Positions 10,233-18,303 of a stretch of 64,000 bases of DNA are shown in pieces. Position 1 is the stretch's first letter. Each line of letters opens with the position of its first letter. The translations under genes and the position numbers were made by a program. The stretch is from the NCBI RefSeq assembly GCF_000411475.1, contig NZ_KE150464.1, forward strand, positions 310,001 to 374,000, given 5' to 3'. The stretch comes from Streptococcus sp. HPH0090. Lineage in GTDB: Bacteria > Bacillota > Bacilli > Lactobacillales > Streptococcaceae. Under the pieces are notes generated by a model that worked only from the letters and a program-made list of their open reading frames with translations, had not been told where the DNA came from and searched no databases.

Positions 10233-11186
10233 ATGAAAAGCAAAGTGTTGAAGAAAGTAATTGGCCTACTGTTGCCTATTCTCACATTATTTGTATTGTC
10301 AGCATGTAACAACAGAGTCGATCGTGATTTAGCTAAAACAGCTATTTCAAACATTCGTTCCGTAGTAGAAGCTGCAGGACTAGAAGCAGAAGAATACTCG
10401 ACAGCTTACGTTGAAGGAACTAGTAGACGAGTAGTTGATGTCTATGTGGATTTTGAAAAAGACTATGTTGAGAAAACTCCAGTCCTTAAATACAATCCGG
10501 ATCTTAAAGAAGTTGAAAAGAAAATTTTCTTTGTTTTTCCTAAGAAAACAGTCTATCGTTTAGAAATGGAGTATGATTCTGGTGATGACGACTATGACCG
10601 ATTTAAAAAAGCTTACAATACGATACTTCCAAGTGCTAGCTGGACTTCAACTGCTACCTTGACTTCAACATATTTAAGCGAGGATGCGATTAGGAAACTT
10701 TACATTAAAAATTCAGTTGAATTGAGTCACTATGACTTTTGGTTCAAATATTCTTTGTTACCGAAAGAAGAATATAGTGACAACCCTAAAATCCGTCTTA
10801 AATTGAGAGAAAAAAGAGAAGCAATTTTGAAGACGGATGTAGAAGAACTCACTCCCTTAATCAAGGATTTAGACCCAAGTAGAGTCAACAATCTCGATGA
10901 AGAGACACTTGTCCGTAATCGAGATTTACTCTTAAAAAGGGTTGCTGACAATCGTTCGACCTTTAGTGTTACAATACTATTTAGTATAGATCAGGTACGA
11001 AAACAGAACCTCCAAGTAACTAATGAAGATATTGACAATTGGACAAGGTCTGATTTTAAATATTTACTTGCTCAAATAATTGAAATCGAAAAACTACCTA
11101 GGAATACAGAAGTAGGCTTTGGCATAGATTACAAAGACAAAAGTAATCGGTATGCTCATAAATCTTACAGTTTCTATAAACAATAA
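10233..11186 (+). CDS. Putative lipoprotein of unknown function, 317 aa
   Basis: The N terminus is a lipoprotein signal: basic start, hydrophobic stretch, then lipobox LSAC with the lipidated Cys near residue 25. It would therefore be anchored on the outer face of the membrane. The mature part is highly charged, with no domain that I recognise. The ribosome site GGAGGGG is very strong. It follows rsmI by 78 bases and is followed by a terminator, so it may be the tail of the tmk operon or have its own promoter. Confidence 0.75.
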   Translation: MKSKVLKKVIGLLLPILTLFVLSACNNRVDRDLAKTAISNIRSVVEAAGLEAEEYSTAYVEGTSRRVVDVYVDFEKDYVEKTPVLKYNPDLKEVEKKIFFVFPKKTVYRLEMEYDSGDDDYDRFKKAYNTILPSASWTSTATLTSTYLSEDAIRKLYIKNSVELSHYDFWFKYSLLPKEEYSDNPKIRLKLREKREAILKTDVEELTPLIKDLDPSRVNNLDEETLVRNRDLLLKRVADNRSTFSVTILFSIDQVRKQNLQVTNEDIDNWTRSDFKYLLAQIIEIEKLPRNTEVGFGIDYKDKSNRYAHKSYSFYKQ

Positions 11187-11192
11187 TTTTTG

Positions 11193-11226
11193 AAAGACAT
11201 TCAGGAATTCTCCTGTCTGTCTTTTT
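11193..11226 (+). terminator. Terminator after the lipoprotein gene
   Basis: AAAGACA pairs with TGTCTTT, with an inner CAGGA/TCCTG stem, followed by a short T-run. Confidence 0.75.
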
Positions 11227-11238
11227 ACTTAGCTTTTT

Positions 11239-11246
11239 GGTATAAT
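11239..11246 (+). promoter_or_regulatory. trmFO promoter, extended -10
   Basis: TG, one base, then a perfect TATAAT. No good -35 hexamer at the right distance. It predicts a leader of about 90 bases that can fold: GGTGTCAAA (from 11277) can pair with TTTGCACC (to 11325), enclosing TCAAACAA/TTGTTTTGA. Confidence 0.6.
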
Positions 11247-11343
11247 GGACCAAGTATGAATTTAGAAAGATTTGTGGGTGTCAAACAATCTAGTAGCTTG
11301 TTTTGATTTGGACTTAGTTTGCACCTAAAGAGGTATTAGTGTC

Positions 11344-12678
11344 ATGTCTCAATCTTATATCAATGTTATCGGTGCTGGTTTGGCAGGTTCGGAAGCAGCC
11401 TACCAAATTGCAGAGCGTGGTATTCCTGTTAAACTTTATGAAATGCGTGGTGTCAAGTCAACACCACAACACAAAACTGACAATTTTGCAGAATTGGTTT
11501 GTTCGAATTCCTTGCGTGGGGATGCTCTTACAAATGCTGTTGGTCTCCTCAAGGAAGAAATGCGTCGTCTAGGTTCTCTTATCTTGGAATCGGCAGAAGC
11601 AACGCGTGTTCCTGCTGGTGGTGCTCTCGCGGTTGACCGTGATGGTTTCTCTCAAATGGTTACTGAAAAGATTGCCAATCATCCTTTGATTGAGGTCGTT
11701 CGTGACGAAATCACAGAATTGCCAACAGATGCTATTACTGTTGTAGCAACTGGACCTTTGACTAGTGATGCCCTTGCTGAGAAAATTCATGCACTTAATG
11801 GAGGAGATGGTTTCTATTTCTACGATGCTGCAGCGCCTATTGTGGATGTCAATACAATCGATATGAACAAGGTTTATCTCAAATCACGTTATGATAAGGG
11901 AGAAGCGGCCTATCTCAATGCTCCTATGACCAAGCAAGAATTTATGGATTTCCATGAAGCCTTGGTTAATGCAGAAGAGGCTCCGTTAAATTCTTTTGAA
12001 AAAGAAAAATATTTTGAAGGTTGTATGCCCATCGAAGTCATGGCTAAACGTGGTATTAAAACTATGCTTTATGGTCCTATGAAACCAGTTGGCCTAGAAT
12101 ATCCAGAAGACTACAAGGGACCTCGTGATGGAGATTTTAAAACTCCTTATGCAGTCGTTCAGCTTCGTCAGGACAATGCAGCAGGTAGTCTCTACAATAT
12201 CGTGGGATTCCAAACTCACCTCAAATGGGGAGAGCAGAAGCGTGTCTTCCAAATGATTCCAGGTCTTGAAAACGCCGAGTTTGTTCGCTATGGTGTTATG
12301 CACCGCAATTCCTACATGGACTCGCCAAATCTTCTTGAGCAGACCTACCGTTCTAAGAAACAACCAAATCTTTTCTTTGCTGGGCAAATGACAGGTGTGG
12401 AAGGATATGTTGAATCAGCAGCTTCAGGATTAGTAGCAGGTATTAACGCAGCTCGACTTTTCAAGGGAGAAAGCGAAGCTATTTTCCCAGAGACAACTGC
12501 AATCGGAAGTTTAGCTCATTATATCACCCATGCTGATAGCAAACACTTCCAACCAATGAATGTCAACTTCGGCATTATCAAAGAATTAGAAGGTGAACGA
12601 ATCCGTGATAAGAAGACTCGTTATGAAAAAATTGCGGAACGTGCCTTGTCTGATTTAGAGAAATTTTTATCTGTCTAA
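11344..12678 (+). CDS. trmFO: Folate/FAD-dependent tRNA (uracil-54-C5)-methyltransferase TrmFO
   Basis: 444 residues. TrmFO makes ribothymidine-54 in the T-loop of tRNA, taking the carbon from methylenetetrahydrofolate and reducing with FAD. Visible: FAD-binding motif [11 protein letters not shown] near residues 9-19, the family motif [17 protein letters not shown] with Cys53, a second conserved Cys at 227 ([13 protein letters not shown]), and the C-terminal [19 protein letters not shown] segment. Older annotation calls this family Gid. It appears monocistronic, with a structured leader. Confidence 0.97.
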   Translation: MSQSYINVIGAGLAGSEAAYQIAERGIPVKLYEMRGVKSTPQHKTDNFAELVCSNSLRGDALTNAVGLLKEEMRRLGSLILESAEATRVPAGGALAVDRDGFSQMVTEKIANHPLIEVVRDEITELPTDAITVVATGPLTSDALAEKIHALNGGDGFYFYDAAAPIVDVNTIDMNKVYLKSRYDKGEAAYLNAPMTKQEFMDFHEALVNAEEAPLNSFEKEKYFEGCMPIEVMAKRGIKTMLYGPMKPVGLEYPEDYKGPRDGDFKTPYAVVQLRQDNAAGSLYNIVGFQTHLKWGEQKRVFQMIPGLENAEFVRYGVMHRNSYMDSPNLLEQTYRSKKQPNLFFAGQMTGVEGYVESAASGLVAGINAARLFKGESEAIFPETTAIGSLAHYITHADSKHFQPMNVNFGIIKELEGERIRDKKTRYEKIAERALSDLEKFLSV

Positions 12679-12726
12679 TTTTTTTGAAAGAATTGCTCGT
12701 GATACTATAAAAATCTTTGAAATTGT

Positions 12727-12734
12727 GATAAAAT
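12727..12734 (+). promoter_or_regulatory. pyrH-frr promoter, extended -10
   Basis: TGA followed by TAAAAT, 28 bases before the pyrH ATG; no convincing -35. Confidence 0.5.
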
Positions 12735-12761
12735 AGGTAGGATAAAAAAAGGAGAGAGAAA

Positions 12762-13499
12762 ATGGTAGAACCTAAGTATAAACGTATCTTAATCAAGCTA
12801 TCTGGTGAAGCCCTTGCTGGCGAACGTGGTGTCGGGATTGATATCAAAACTGTTCAAAGTATGGCTCAAGAAATCAAGGAAGTTCACGAACTAGGAATTG
12901 AAATTGCCTTGGTTATCGGAGGTGGAAACCTTTGGCGTGGAGAACCTGCAGCAGAAGCTGGTATGGATCGTGTACAAGCGGATTATACTGGAATGCTTGG
13001 GACAGTTATGAATGCACTTGTGATGGCAGACTCATTGCAACAAGCTGGTGTTGATACTCGCGTACAAACAGCTATTGCTATGCAACAAGTAGCAGAGCCT
13101 TACATTCGTGGGCGTGCCCTTCGCCACCTTGAAAAAGGACGTATCGTTATCTTTGGTGCAGGAATCGGTTCACCATATTTCTCAACAGATACTACAGCAG
13201 CTCTTCGTGCAGCTGAAATTGAAGCAGATGCTATTTTGATGGCTAAGAATGGTGTAGACGGTGTCTACAATGCCGATCCTAAGAAAGATAAGACTGCTGT
13301 TAAATTTGAAGAATTGACTCACCGTGATGTCATCAATAAAGGCCTTCGTATCATGGACTCAACAGCTTCAACACTGTCAATGGATAACGACATTGACTTG
13401 GTAGTCTTTAATATGAACCAACCTGGTAATATCAAACGTGTTGTATTTGGTGAAAATATCGGTACAACAGTTTCAAACAATATCGAAGAAAAGGAATAG
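12762..13499 (+). CDS. pyrH: UMP kinase
   Basis: 245 residues of the amino-acid-kinase fold. It converts UMP to UDP in pyrimidine nucleotide synthesis and is feedback-controlled in the family by UTP and GTP. Visible: [18 protein letters not shown] at the N terminus (phosphate binding), [10 protein letters not shown] and the [18 protein letters not shown] nucleotide-binding segment. A strong AGGAGAGAG ribosome site precedes the ATG. It is followed by frr after 8 bases, the conserved pyrH-frr pair. Confidence 0.97.
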   Translation: MVEPKYKRILIKLSGEALAGERGVGIDIKTVQSMAQEIKEVHELGIEIALVIGGGNLWRGEPAAEAGMDRVQADYTGMLGTVMNALVMADSLQQAGVDTRVQTAIAMQQVAEPYIRGRALRHLEKGRIVIFGAGIGSPYFSTDTTAALRAAEIEADAILMAKNGVDGVYNADPKKDKTAVKFEELTHRDVINKGLRIMDSTASTLSMDNDIDLVVFNMNQPGNIKRVVFGENIGTTVSNNIEEKE

Positions 13500-13507
13500 G
13501 AAAAATT

Positions 13508-14065
13508 ATGGCTAACGCAATTGTAGAAAAAGCTAAAGAGAGAATGACTCAATCTCACCACTCACTTGCTCGTGAGTTTGGTGGTATCCGTGCAGGACGT
13601 GCAAACGCAAGCTTGCTTGACCGTATTACTGTTGAATACTATGGTGTCGAAACACCTCTGAACCAGATCGCTTCTATCACAATTCCTGAAGCGCGTGTCC
13701 TATTGGTAACACCATTTGATAAATCTTCATTGAAGGATATCGAGCGTGCTTTGAACGCTTCAGATCTTGGTATTACACCAGCTAACGATGGTTCTGTTAT
13801 TCGCTTGGTTATCCCAGCTCTTACAGAAGAAACTCGTCGCGATCTCGCTAAAGAAGTGAAAAAAGTTGGTGAAAATGCTAAAGTAGCTATCCGTAATATC
13901 CGTCGTGATGCTATGGATGAAGCTAAAAAACAAGAAAAAGCTAAAGAAATCACTGAAGATGAGTTGAAAACTCTCGAGAAAGAGATTCAAAAAGCGACAG
14001 ACGATGCTGTTAAACACATCGACGATATGACTGCCAATAAAGAAAAAGAAATCTTGGAAGTCTAA
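13508..14065 (+). CDS. frr: Ribosome recycling factor
   Basis: 185 residues, the standard length. RRF splits post-termination ribosomes together with EF-G. Visible: [31 protein letters not shown] and the long helical C-terminal arm with [12 protein letters not shown] and KEITEDELK. Co-transcribed with pyrH. A hairpin terminator follows. Confidence 0.98.
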   Translation: MANAIVEKAKERMTQSHHSLAREFGGIRAGRANASLLDRITVEYYGVETPLNQIASITIPEARVLLVTPFDKSSLKDIERALNASDLGITPANDGSVIRLVIPALTEETRRDLAKEVKKVGENAKVAIRNIRRDAMDEAKKQEKAKEITEDELKTLEKEIQKATDDAVKHIDDMTANKEKEILEV

Positions 14066-14076
14066 GAAATAAACAG

Positions 14077-14111
14077 AAAAACTCAGTTGGCATTGCTGGC
14101 TGAGTTTTATT
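14077..14111 (+). terminator. Terminator between frr and cvfB
   Basis: AAAACTCAG pairs with CTGAGTTTT, with inner pairs; a short T-rich tail follows. It is 15 bases before the cvfB start, so partial read-through into cvfB is likely. Confidence 0.65.
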
Positions 14112-14125
14112 CGAAAGAAGGAAAC

Positions 14126-14980
14126 ATGAATACAAATCTTGCAAGTTTTATCGTTGGACTTATCATCGATGAAAATGACCGTTTTTACTTTGTTCAAAAG
14201 GATGGTCAAACATACGCTCTTGCTAAGGAAGAAGGTCAGCATGCGGTTGGTGATACGGTCAAAGGTTTTGCCTACACAGATATGAAGCAAAAATTACGCT
14301 TGACAACTCTAGAAGTGACTGCAACTCAGGACCAATTTGGTTGGGGAACTGTCACAGAAGTGCGTAAGGACTTGGGTGTTTTTGTTGATACAGGGCTTCC
14401 TGATAAGGAAATCGTTGTGTCACTTGATATCCTGCCTGAACTCAAAGAGCTCTGGCCTAAGAAGGGCGATAAACTTTATATTCGTTTAGAAGTAGATAAG
14501 AAAGATCGTATCTGGGGAATCTTAGCATATCAGGAAGATTTCCAACGACTGGCACGTCCTGCTTACAATAACATGCAGAATCAAAATTGGCCTGCAATCG
14601 TTTATCGTCTTAAGCTATCAGGAACTTTTGTCTATCTACCAGAGAACAACATGCTTGGATTTATCCATCCAAGTGAGCGCTATGCAGAACCGCGTTTGGG
14701 ACAAGTGTTAGATGCGCGAGTTATTGGTTTCCGTGAGGTTGACCGAACGCTTAATCTATCACTAAAACCACGCTCTTTTGAGATGTTAGAAAATGATTCC
14801 CAGATGATCTTGACTTACTTGGAAAGCAATGGTGGTTTCATGACTCTCAACGATAAGTCATCACCTGACGATATCAAGGCTACTTTTGGTATTTCAAAAG
14901 GTCAGTTCAAAAAAGCTCTCGGCGGATTAATGAAAGCTGGAAAGGTTAAGCAAGACCAGTTTGGTACAGAGTTGATTTAG
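14126..14980 (+). CDS. cvfB: S1-domain RNA-binding protein CvfB (YitL family)
   Basis: 284 residues. CvfB proteins carry three S1-like RNA-binding domains and a winged-helix end; in Staphylococcus aureus CvfB affects virulence gene expression. Here S1-type segments are visible around residues 1-60, 65-130 ([21 protein letters not shown]) and 150-220 ([18 protein letters not shown]), then a C-terminal winged helix ([19 protein letters not shown]). The start at 14126 is preceded by GAAAGAAGGAAAC; an upstream in-frame ATG lies inside the terminator hairpin. It is followed closely by yozE. Confidence 0.9.
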   Translation: MNTNLASFIVGLIIDENDRFYFVQKDGQTYALAKEEGQHAVGDTVKGFAYTDMKQKLRLTTLEVTATQDQFGWGTVTEVRKDLGVFVDTGLPDKEIVVSLDILPELKELWPKKGDKLYIRLEVDKKDRIWGILAYQEDFQRLARPAYNNMQNQNWPAIVYRLKLSGTFVYLPENNMLGFIHPSERYAEPRLGQVLDARVIGFREVDRTLNLSLKPRSFEMLENDSQMILTYLESNGGFMTLNDKSSPDDIKATFGISKGQFKKALGGLMKAGKVKQDQFGTELI

Positions 14981-14988
14981 GGAGGCTT

Positions 14989-15204
14989 ATGAGAAAATCA
15001 TTTTATACCTGGCTTATGACTGAACGCAATCCTAAAAGTAATAGTCCCAAAGCTATCTTGGCCGACCTAGCCTTTCAGGAATCAGCTTTTCCGAAACATA
15101 CGGATGATTTTGATGAAGTCAGTCGTTTTTTAGAAGAACATGCTAGTTTTTCCTTTAACTTAGGTGATTTTGACCGTATCTGGCAGGAATATTTAGAACA
15201 TTAA
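14989..15204 (+). CDS. YozE family (UPF0346) protein
   Basis: 71 residues. The family folds as a small sterile-alpha-motif-like helical bundle of unknown function. The signature is visible: [26 protein letters not shown] is split here as FYTWLM...[15 protein letters not shown], then [16 protein letters not shown] and FDRIWQEYL. It starts 8 bases after cvfB with a GGGAGG ribosome site, so the two form one transcript, as in other streptococci. Confidence 0.92.
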   Translation: MRKSFYTWLMTERNPKSNSPKAILADLAFQESAFPKHTDDFDEVSRFLEEHASFSFNLGDFDRIWQEYLEH

Positions 15205-15246
15205 ACCTGCTGGGGATGTTAGGGATAGCAATTTCTAAAAGCCTTT

Positions 15247-15254
15247 GTTATAAT
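15247..15254 (+). promoter_or_regulatory. phoH promoter, extended -10
   Basis: TGT then TATAAT. The expected transcript start near 15261 is only about 10 bases before the ATG at 15271, which argues for the TTG at 15289 as the phoH start. Confidence 0.55.
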
Positions 15255-15288
15255 AAAAAGAAATTAAAGTATGAGAGAGGTTCTTTAT

Positions 15289-16275
15289 TTGAAGGAACAT
15301 TCAATAGATATTCAGCTGAGTCATCCTGATGACTTGTTTCACCTTTTTGGTTCTAATGAACGCCATCTTCGCTTGATGGAGGATGAGTTAGATGTCATCA
15401 TCCATGCCCGTACAGAGATTGTTCAGGTCTTGGGAGAGGAGTCTGCGTGTGAGGAAGCACGGCAAGTAATTCAAGCCTTGATGGTCTTGGTCAATCGTGG
15501 GATGACTGTCGGAACTCCTGACGTGGTGACAGCTATCAATATGGTTCGAAATCATGAAATTGATAAATTTGTCGCTCTTTACGAAGAAGAAATCATCAAG
15601 GATAATACAGGTAAACCAATTCGTGTGAAGACCTTGGGGCAAAAACTCTATGTCGATAGTGTGAAGCACCATGATGTAACCTTTGGGATTGGCCCTGCAG
15701 GTACAGGTAAGACCTTCCTAGCAGTGACTTTAGCCGTAACAGCTTTGAAACGTGGACAAGTCAAACGTATTATCTTGACTCGACCAGCAGTGGAAGCGGG
15801 CGAGAGTCTAGGATTTCTTCCAGGTGATCTCAAGGAAAAGGTAGATCCTTACCTTCGTCCTGTTTACGATGCCTTGTACCAGATTCTAGGAAAAGACCAA
15901 ACGACTCGTCTCATGGAACGTGAAATCATTGAAATCGCTCCACTTGCCTATATGCGTGGACGTACTTTGGACGATGCCTTTGTCATCTTGGACGAAGCGC
16001 AAAATACGACCATCATGCAGATGAAAATGTTTTTGACTCGTCTTGGATTTAATTCTAAAATGATTGTCAATGGGGATATCAGTCAGATTGACTTGCCGCG
16101 GACTGTTAAGTCAGGTTTGATTGATGCTCAAGAAAAACTCAAGAACATTCACCAGATTGACTTTGTACATTTCTCAGCTAAGGATGTGGTTCGTCATCCA
16201 GTCGTTGCTCAGATTATTAGAGCCTATGAACCGCTAGCTGTTAAGGCTGAAGAAAACCAAGAAGAAACTGAATAA
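15289..16275 (+). CDS. phoH: PhoH-family ATPase
   Basis: About 328 residues. PhoH proteins are cytosolic P-loop ATPases linked to RNA metabolism; the exact role is unsettled. Visible: an N-terminal KH-like region, Walker A GPAGTGKTF, RPAVEAGESLGFLPGDLKEK and Walker B VILDEAQNTT, followed by the GDISQIDLP motif. The start is a choice: TTG at 15289 has GAGAGG 8 bases upstream, while the in-frame ATG at 15271 has no ribosome site and would sit at the very 5' end of the transcript. The ATG would add six residues. Confidence 0.92.
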   Translation: MKEHSIDIQLSHPDDLFHLFGSNERHLRLMEDELDVIIHARTEIVQVLGEESACEEARQVIQALMVLVNRGMTVGTPDVVTAINMVRNHEIDKFVALYEEEIIKDNTGKPIRVKTLGQKLYVDSVKHHDVTFGIGPAGTGKTFLAVTLAVTALKRGQVKRIILTRPAVEAGESLGFLPGDLKEKVDPYLRPVYDALYQILGKDQTTRLMEREIIEIAPLAYMRGRTLDDAFVILDEAQNTTIMQMKMFLTRLGFNSKMIVNGDISQIDLPRTVKSGLIDAQEKLKNIHQIDFVHFSAKDVVRHPVVAQIIRAYEPLAVKAEENQEETE

Positions 16276-16279
16276 GAAA

Positions 16280-16310
16280 AAGAGCAGTTGAAAAACTGCT
16301 CTAATTTTTT
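16280..16310 (+). terminator. phoH terminator
   Basis: GAGCAGTT pairs perfectly with AACTGCTC around a short loop, followed by TAATTTTTT. The flanking A-run may let it serve ald on the other strand as well. Confidence 0.9.
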
Positions 16311-16320
16311 GAATTTCTTA

Positions 16321-17433
16321 TTAAACAAGTTCACTAATAGGAGTGTAGTCACGATCTAAGCCTTCCGCAACTGGTTGACTAGTCAGTTGACCTTGATAAG
16401 TTGTGACACCTTCACGTAAACCATCATCTTCAAGAATCGCTTTCTTAAAGCCTTTTCCTGCCAAGGCTTCAATATAAGGAAGTGTCACATTTGTGAGGGC
16501 GATGGTAGATGTACGTGCAACTGCACCAGGAATGTTGGCAACGGCATAGTGAAGAACCCCATGTTTTTCATAGACTGGCTCATCGTGAGTTGTCACACGA
16601 TCAGCTGTTGCAATAACACCACCTTGGTCTACAGCAACGTCTACGATGACAGAACCAGGACGCATTTGTTGAACCATGTCATCTGTTACCAATTTTGGAG
16701 CTTTGGCACCAGGAATCAAGACAGCACCAATCACAACGTCTGCTTCGCGCACACTTGCTTCGATATTAAATGGATTAGACATCAAAGTTTGGATTTGGTG
16801 ACCAAAGACGTCTTCTAGGACTGCTAGACGTTTGGCGCTGATATCAAGAATAGTAACTTGAGCTCCCAACCCCAGAGCGATACGAGCTGCATGTGTACCA
16901 ACGACACCACCACCGATGATGGTTACTTTTCCTTTTGGCACACCAGGCACACCACCGAGGAGGACTCCTGATCCACCTTCTTGTTTCGTCAAGAAGTGAG
17001 CTCCGATTTGTACTGCCATACGACCTGCAACCTCACTCATTGGAACGAGAAGAGGTAATTGTCCTTCAGTATCGCGAACAGTTTCATAAGCGACACCAGT
17101 TGTTTTCGCTGCTAACATAGCATCTGCCAATTCAGGAGCAGCAGCCATGTGCAAGTATGTAAAGAGAAGTAAATCTTCACGCAAGTATTGATATTCGCTA
17201 GCAAGTGGTTCTTTCACTTTAACAACCAATTCTGTAGCCCAAGCTTCAGCAGCTGTAGCGACAATTTCAGCACCTTGTTTTTCATAGTTGGCATCTGTAA
17301 ATCCTGAACCAAGTCCAGCATTTGTTTCGATGAGGACACGGTGACCACGACCAACGAGACTCTGTACACCAGCTGGTGTCAAAGCAACACGATTCTCATT
17401 ATTTTTAATTTCCTTAGGAATTCCAATTAGCAT
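16321..17433 (-). CDS. ald: Alanine dehydrogenase
   Basis: 370 residues. It interconverts L-alanine and pyruvate plus ammonia with NAD. Visible: N-terminal [17 protein letters not shown], catalytic Lys74 (VKVKEP) and His95 (YLHMAAA), and the Rossmann motif [18 protein letters not shown]. Transcribed alone, divergently from comEA. A TATAAA with extended TGA about 40 bases before the start is a likely -10, and an inverted repeat (17473-17498) overlaps this promoter. Confidence 0.96.
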   Translation of the reverse strand: MLIGIPKEIKNNENRVALTPAGVQSLVGRGHRVLIETNAGLGSGFTDANYEKQGAEIVATAAEAWATELVVKVKEPLASEYQYLREDLLLFTYLHMAAAPELADAMLAAKTTGVAYETVRDTEGQLPLLVPMSEVAGRMAVQIGAHFLTKQEGGSGVLLGGVPGVPKGKVTIIGGGVVGTHAARIALGLGAQVTILDISAKRLAVLEDVFGHQIQTLMSNPFNIEASVREADVVIGAVLIPGAKAPKLVTDDMVQQMRPGSVIVDVAVDQGGVIATADRVTTHDEPVYEKHGVLHYAVANIPGAVARTSTIALTNVTLPYIEALAGKGFKKAILEDDGLREGVTTYQGQLTSQPVAEGLDRDYTPISELV

Positions 17434-17472
17434 AAAGATAACTCACTTTCTATCAGACAGTTTCAGTTTTAT

Positions 17473-17498
17473 ATCACATTTTTTTGAGTTTTTGTGAT
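17473..17498 (-). promoter_or_regulatory. Inverted repeat over the ald promoter (candidate operator)
   Basis: ATCACA and TGTGAT are spaced 14 bases apart, i.e. 20 bases centre to centre (two helical turns), and overlap the likely -10 of ald. This geometry suits a dimeric repressor. The regulator is unknown. Confidence 0.4.
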
Positions 17499-17597
17499 GA
17501 TTTTATTGTATATGAAACCGCTTTAAATTGCAAGAAAAACTTGTAAACTTATTTTCAGAAATCGTAACCAAGGTAGACTATTTTTCAAACCAGTAAG

Positions 17598-17630
17598 CAG
17601 TTGAAAAGATTTTTCGACTGTTTTTTCTTT
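17598..17630 (+). terminator. Terminator hairpin directly upstream of the comEA CIN box
   Basis: CAGTTGAAAA pairs with TTTTCGACTG (one wobble) around a 3-base loop, followed by TTTTTTCTTT. No plus-strand gene ends here, so it insulates comEA from read-through or antisense transcription, and its T-tract doubles as the T-rich part of the competence promoter. Confidence 0.75.
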
Positions 17631-17634
17631 CTCT

Positions 17635-17642
17635 TACGAATA
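17635..17642 (+). promoter_or_regulatory. CIN box (ComX/SigX promoter) of comEA-comEC
   Basis: Perfect TACGAATA preceded by a T-rich tract, 19 bases before the comEA ATG. This is the known -10-like element recognised by the alternative sigma factor ComX for late competence genes in streptococci. Confidence 0.92.
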
Positions 17643-17661
17643 AGCTAAGAGAGGAGAAAAT

Positions 17662-18303
17662 ATGGAAGAACTTATTGAGAAAATTAAAGAATATAAAATC
17701 TTTGTCATCTGTGTTAGTTTGGGTTTGATCCTGGGTGGATTTTTCCTCTTAAAACCAGTCGCTCAAACACCTGCTAAAGAAAGTAATTTGCAGACAGAAT
17801 TTACAACTGTTTCGAAGGATTCGACGGATGAAAAGGAGGATGGGAATCAGAAGGAAGAAGTGGTAGAGCAAGATCTAATTACTGTCGATGTCAAAGGGGC
17901 TGTTAAATCGCCAGGGATTTACGATTTGCCAGTTGGAAGTCGTATCAATGATGCTGTTCAAAAAGCTGGTGGACTGACAGATAATGCTGATAGTAAGTCT
18001 ATCAATCTTGCCCAGAAAATTAGTGACGAAGCGCTTGTCTATGTTCCGACCAAGGAAGAAGCTACCAGTCAAGAATCACAATCAAATACCTCTAACAACA
18101 AGGAAAATAAGAAAGTCAATCTCAATAAAGCCAGTGTAGAGGAACTTAAACAGGTCAAAGGATTAGGTGCTAAACGTGCTCAGGATATTATCGACCATCG
18201 TGAGTCCAATGGTAAGTTTAAGTCAGTTGATGAGCTTAAAAAGGTTTCTGGTATTGGTGCAAAAACGATAGAAAAGTTAAAAGAGTATGTTACAGTGGAT
18301 TAG
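17662..18303 (+). CDS. comEA: Competence protein ComEA, DNA receptor
   Basis: 213 residues. ComEA is a membrane-anchored protein that binds incoming double-stranded DNA outside the cell. Visible: a single membrane anchor (about residues 13-31), an acidic linker, an SLBB domain (about 73-125, ITVDVKGAVKSPGIYDLP), a Ser/Asn/Lys linker, then two helix-hairpin-helix units (about 152-211, VNLNKASVEELKQVKGLG and VDELKKVSGIGAKTIEKL) that bind DNA. It overlaps comEC by 17 bases. Controlled by the CIN box upstream. Confidence 0.97.
   Translation: MEELIEKIKEYKIFVICVSLGLILGGFFLLKPVAQTPAKESNLQTEFTTVSKDSTDEKEDGNQKEEVVEQDLITVDVKGAVKSPGIYDLPVGSRINDAVQKAGGLTDNADSKSINLAQKISDEALVYVPTKEEATSQESQSNTSNNKENKKVNLNKASVEELKQVKGLGAKRAQDIIDHRESNGKFKSVDELKKVSGIGAKTIEKLKEYVTVD

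Noticed and set aside
13760..14290. Open frame of 176 codons antisense to frr and cvfB
   Set aside because: Crosses a terminator and two well-supported genes; product is Phe/Ser-rich and unlike any protein.
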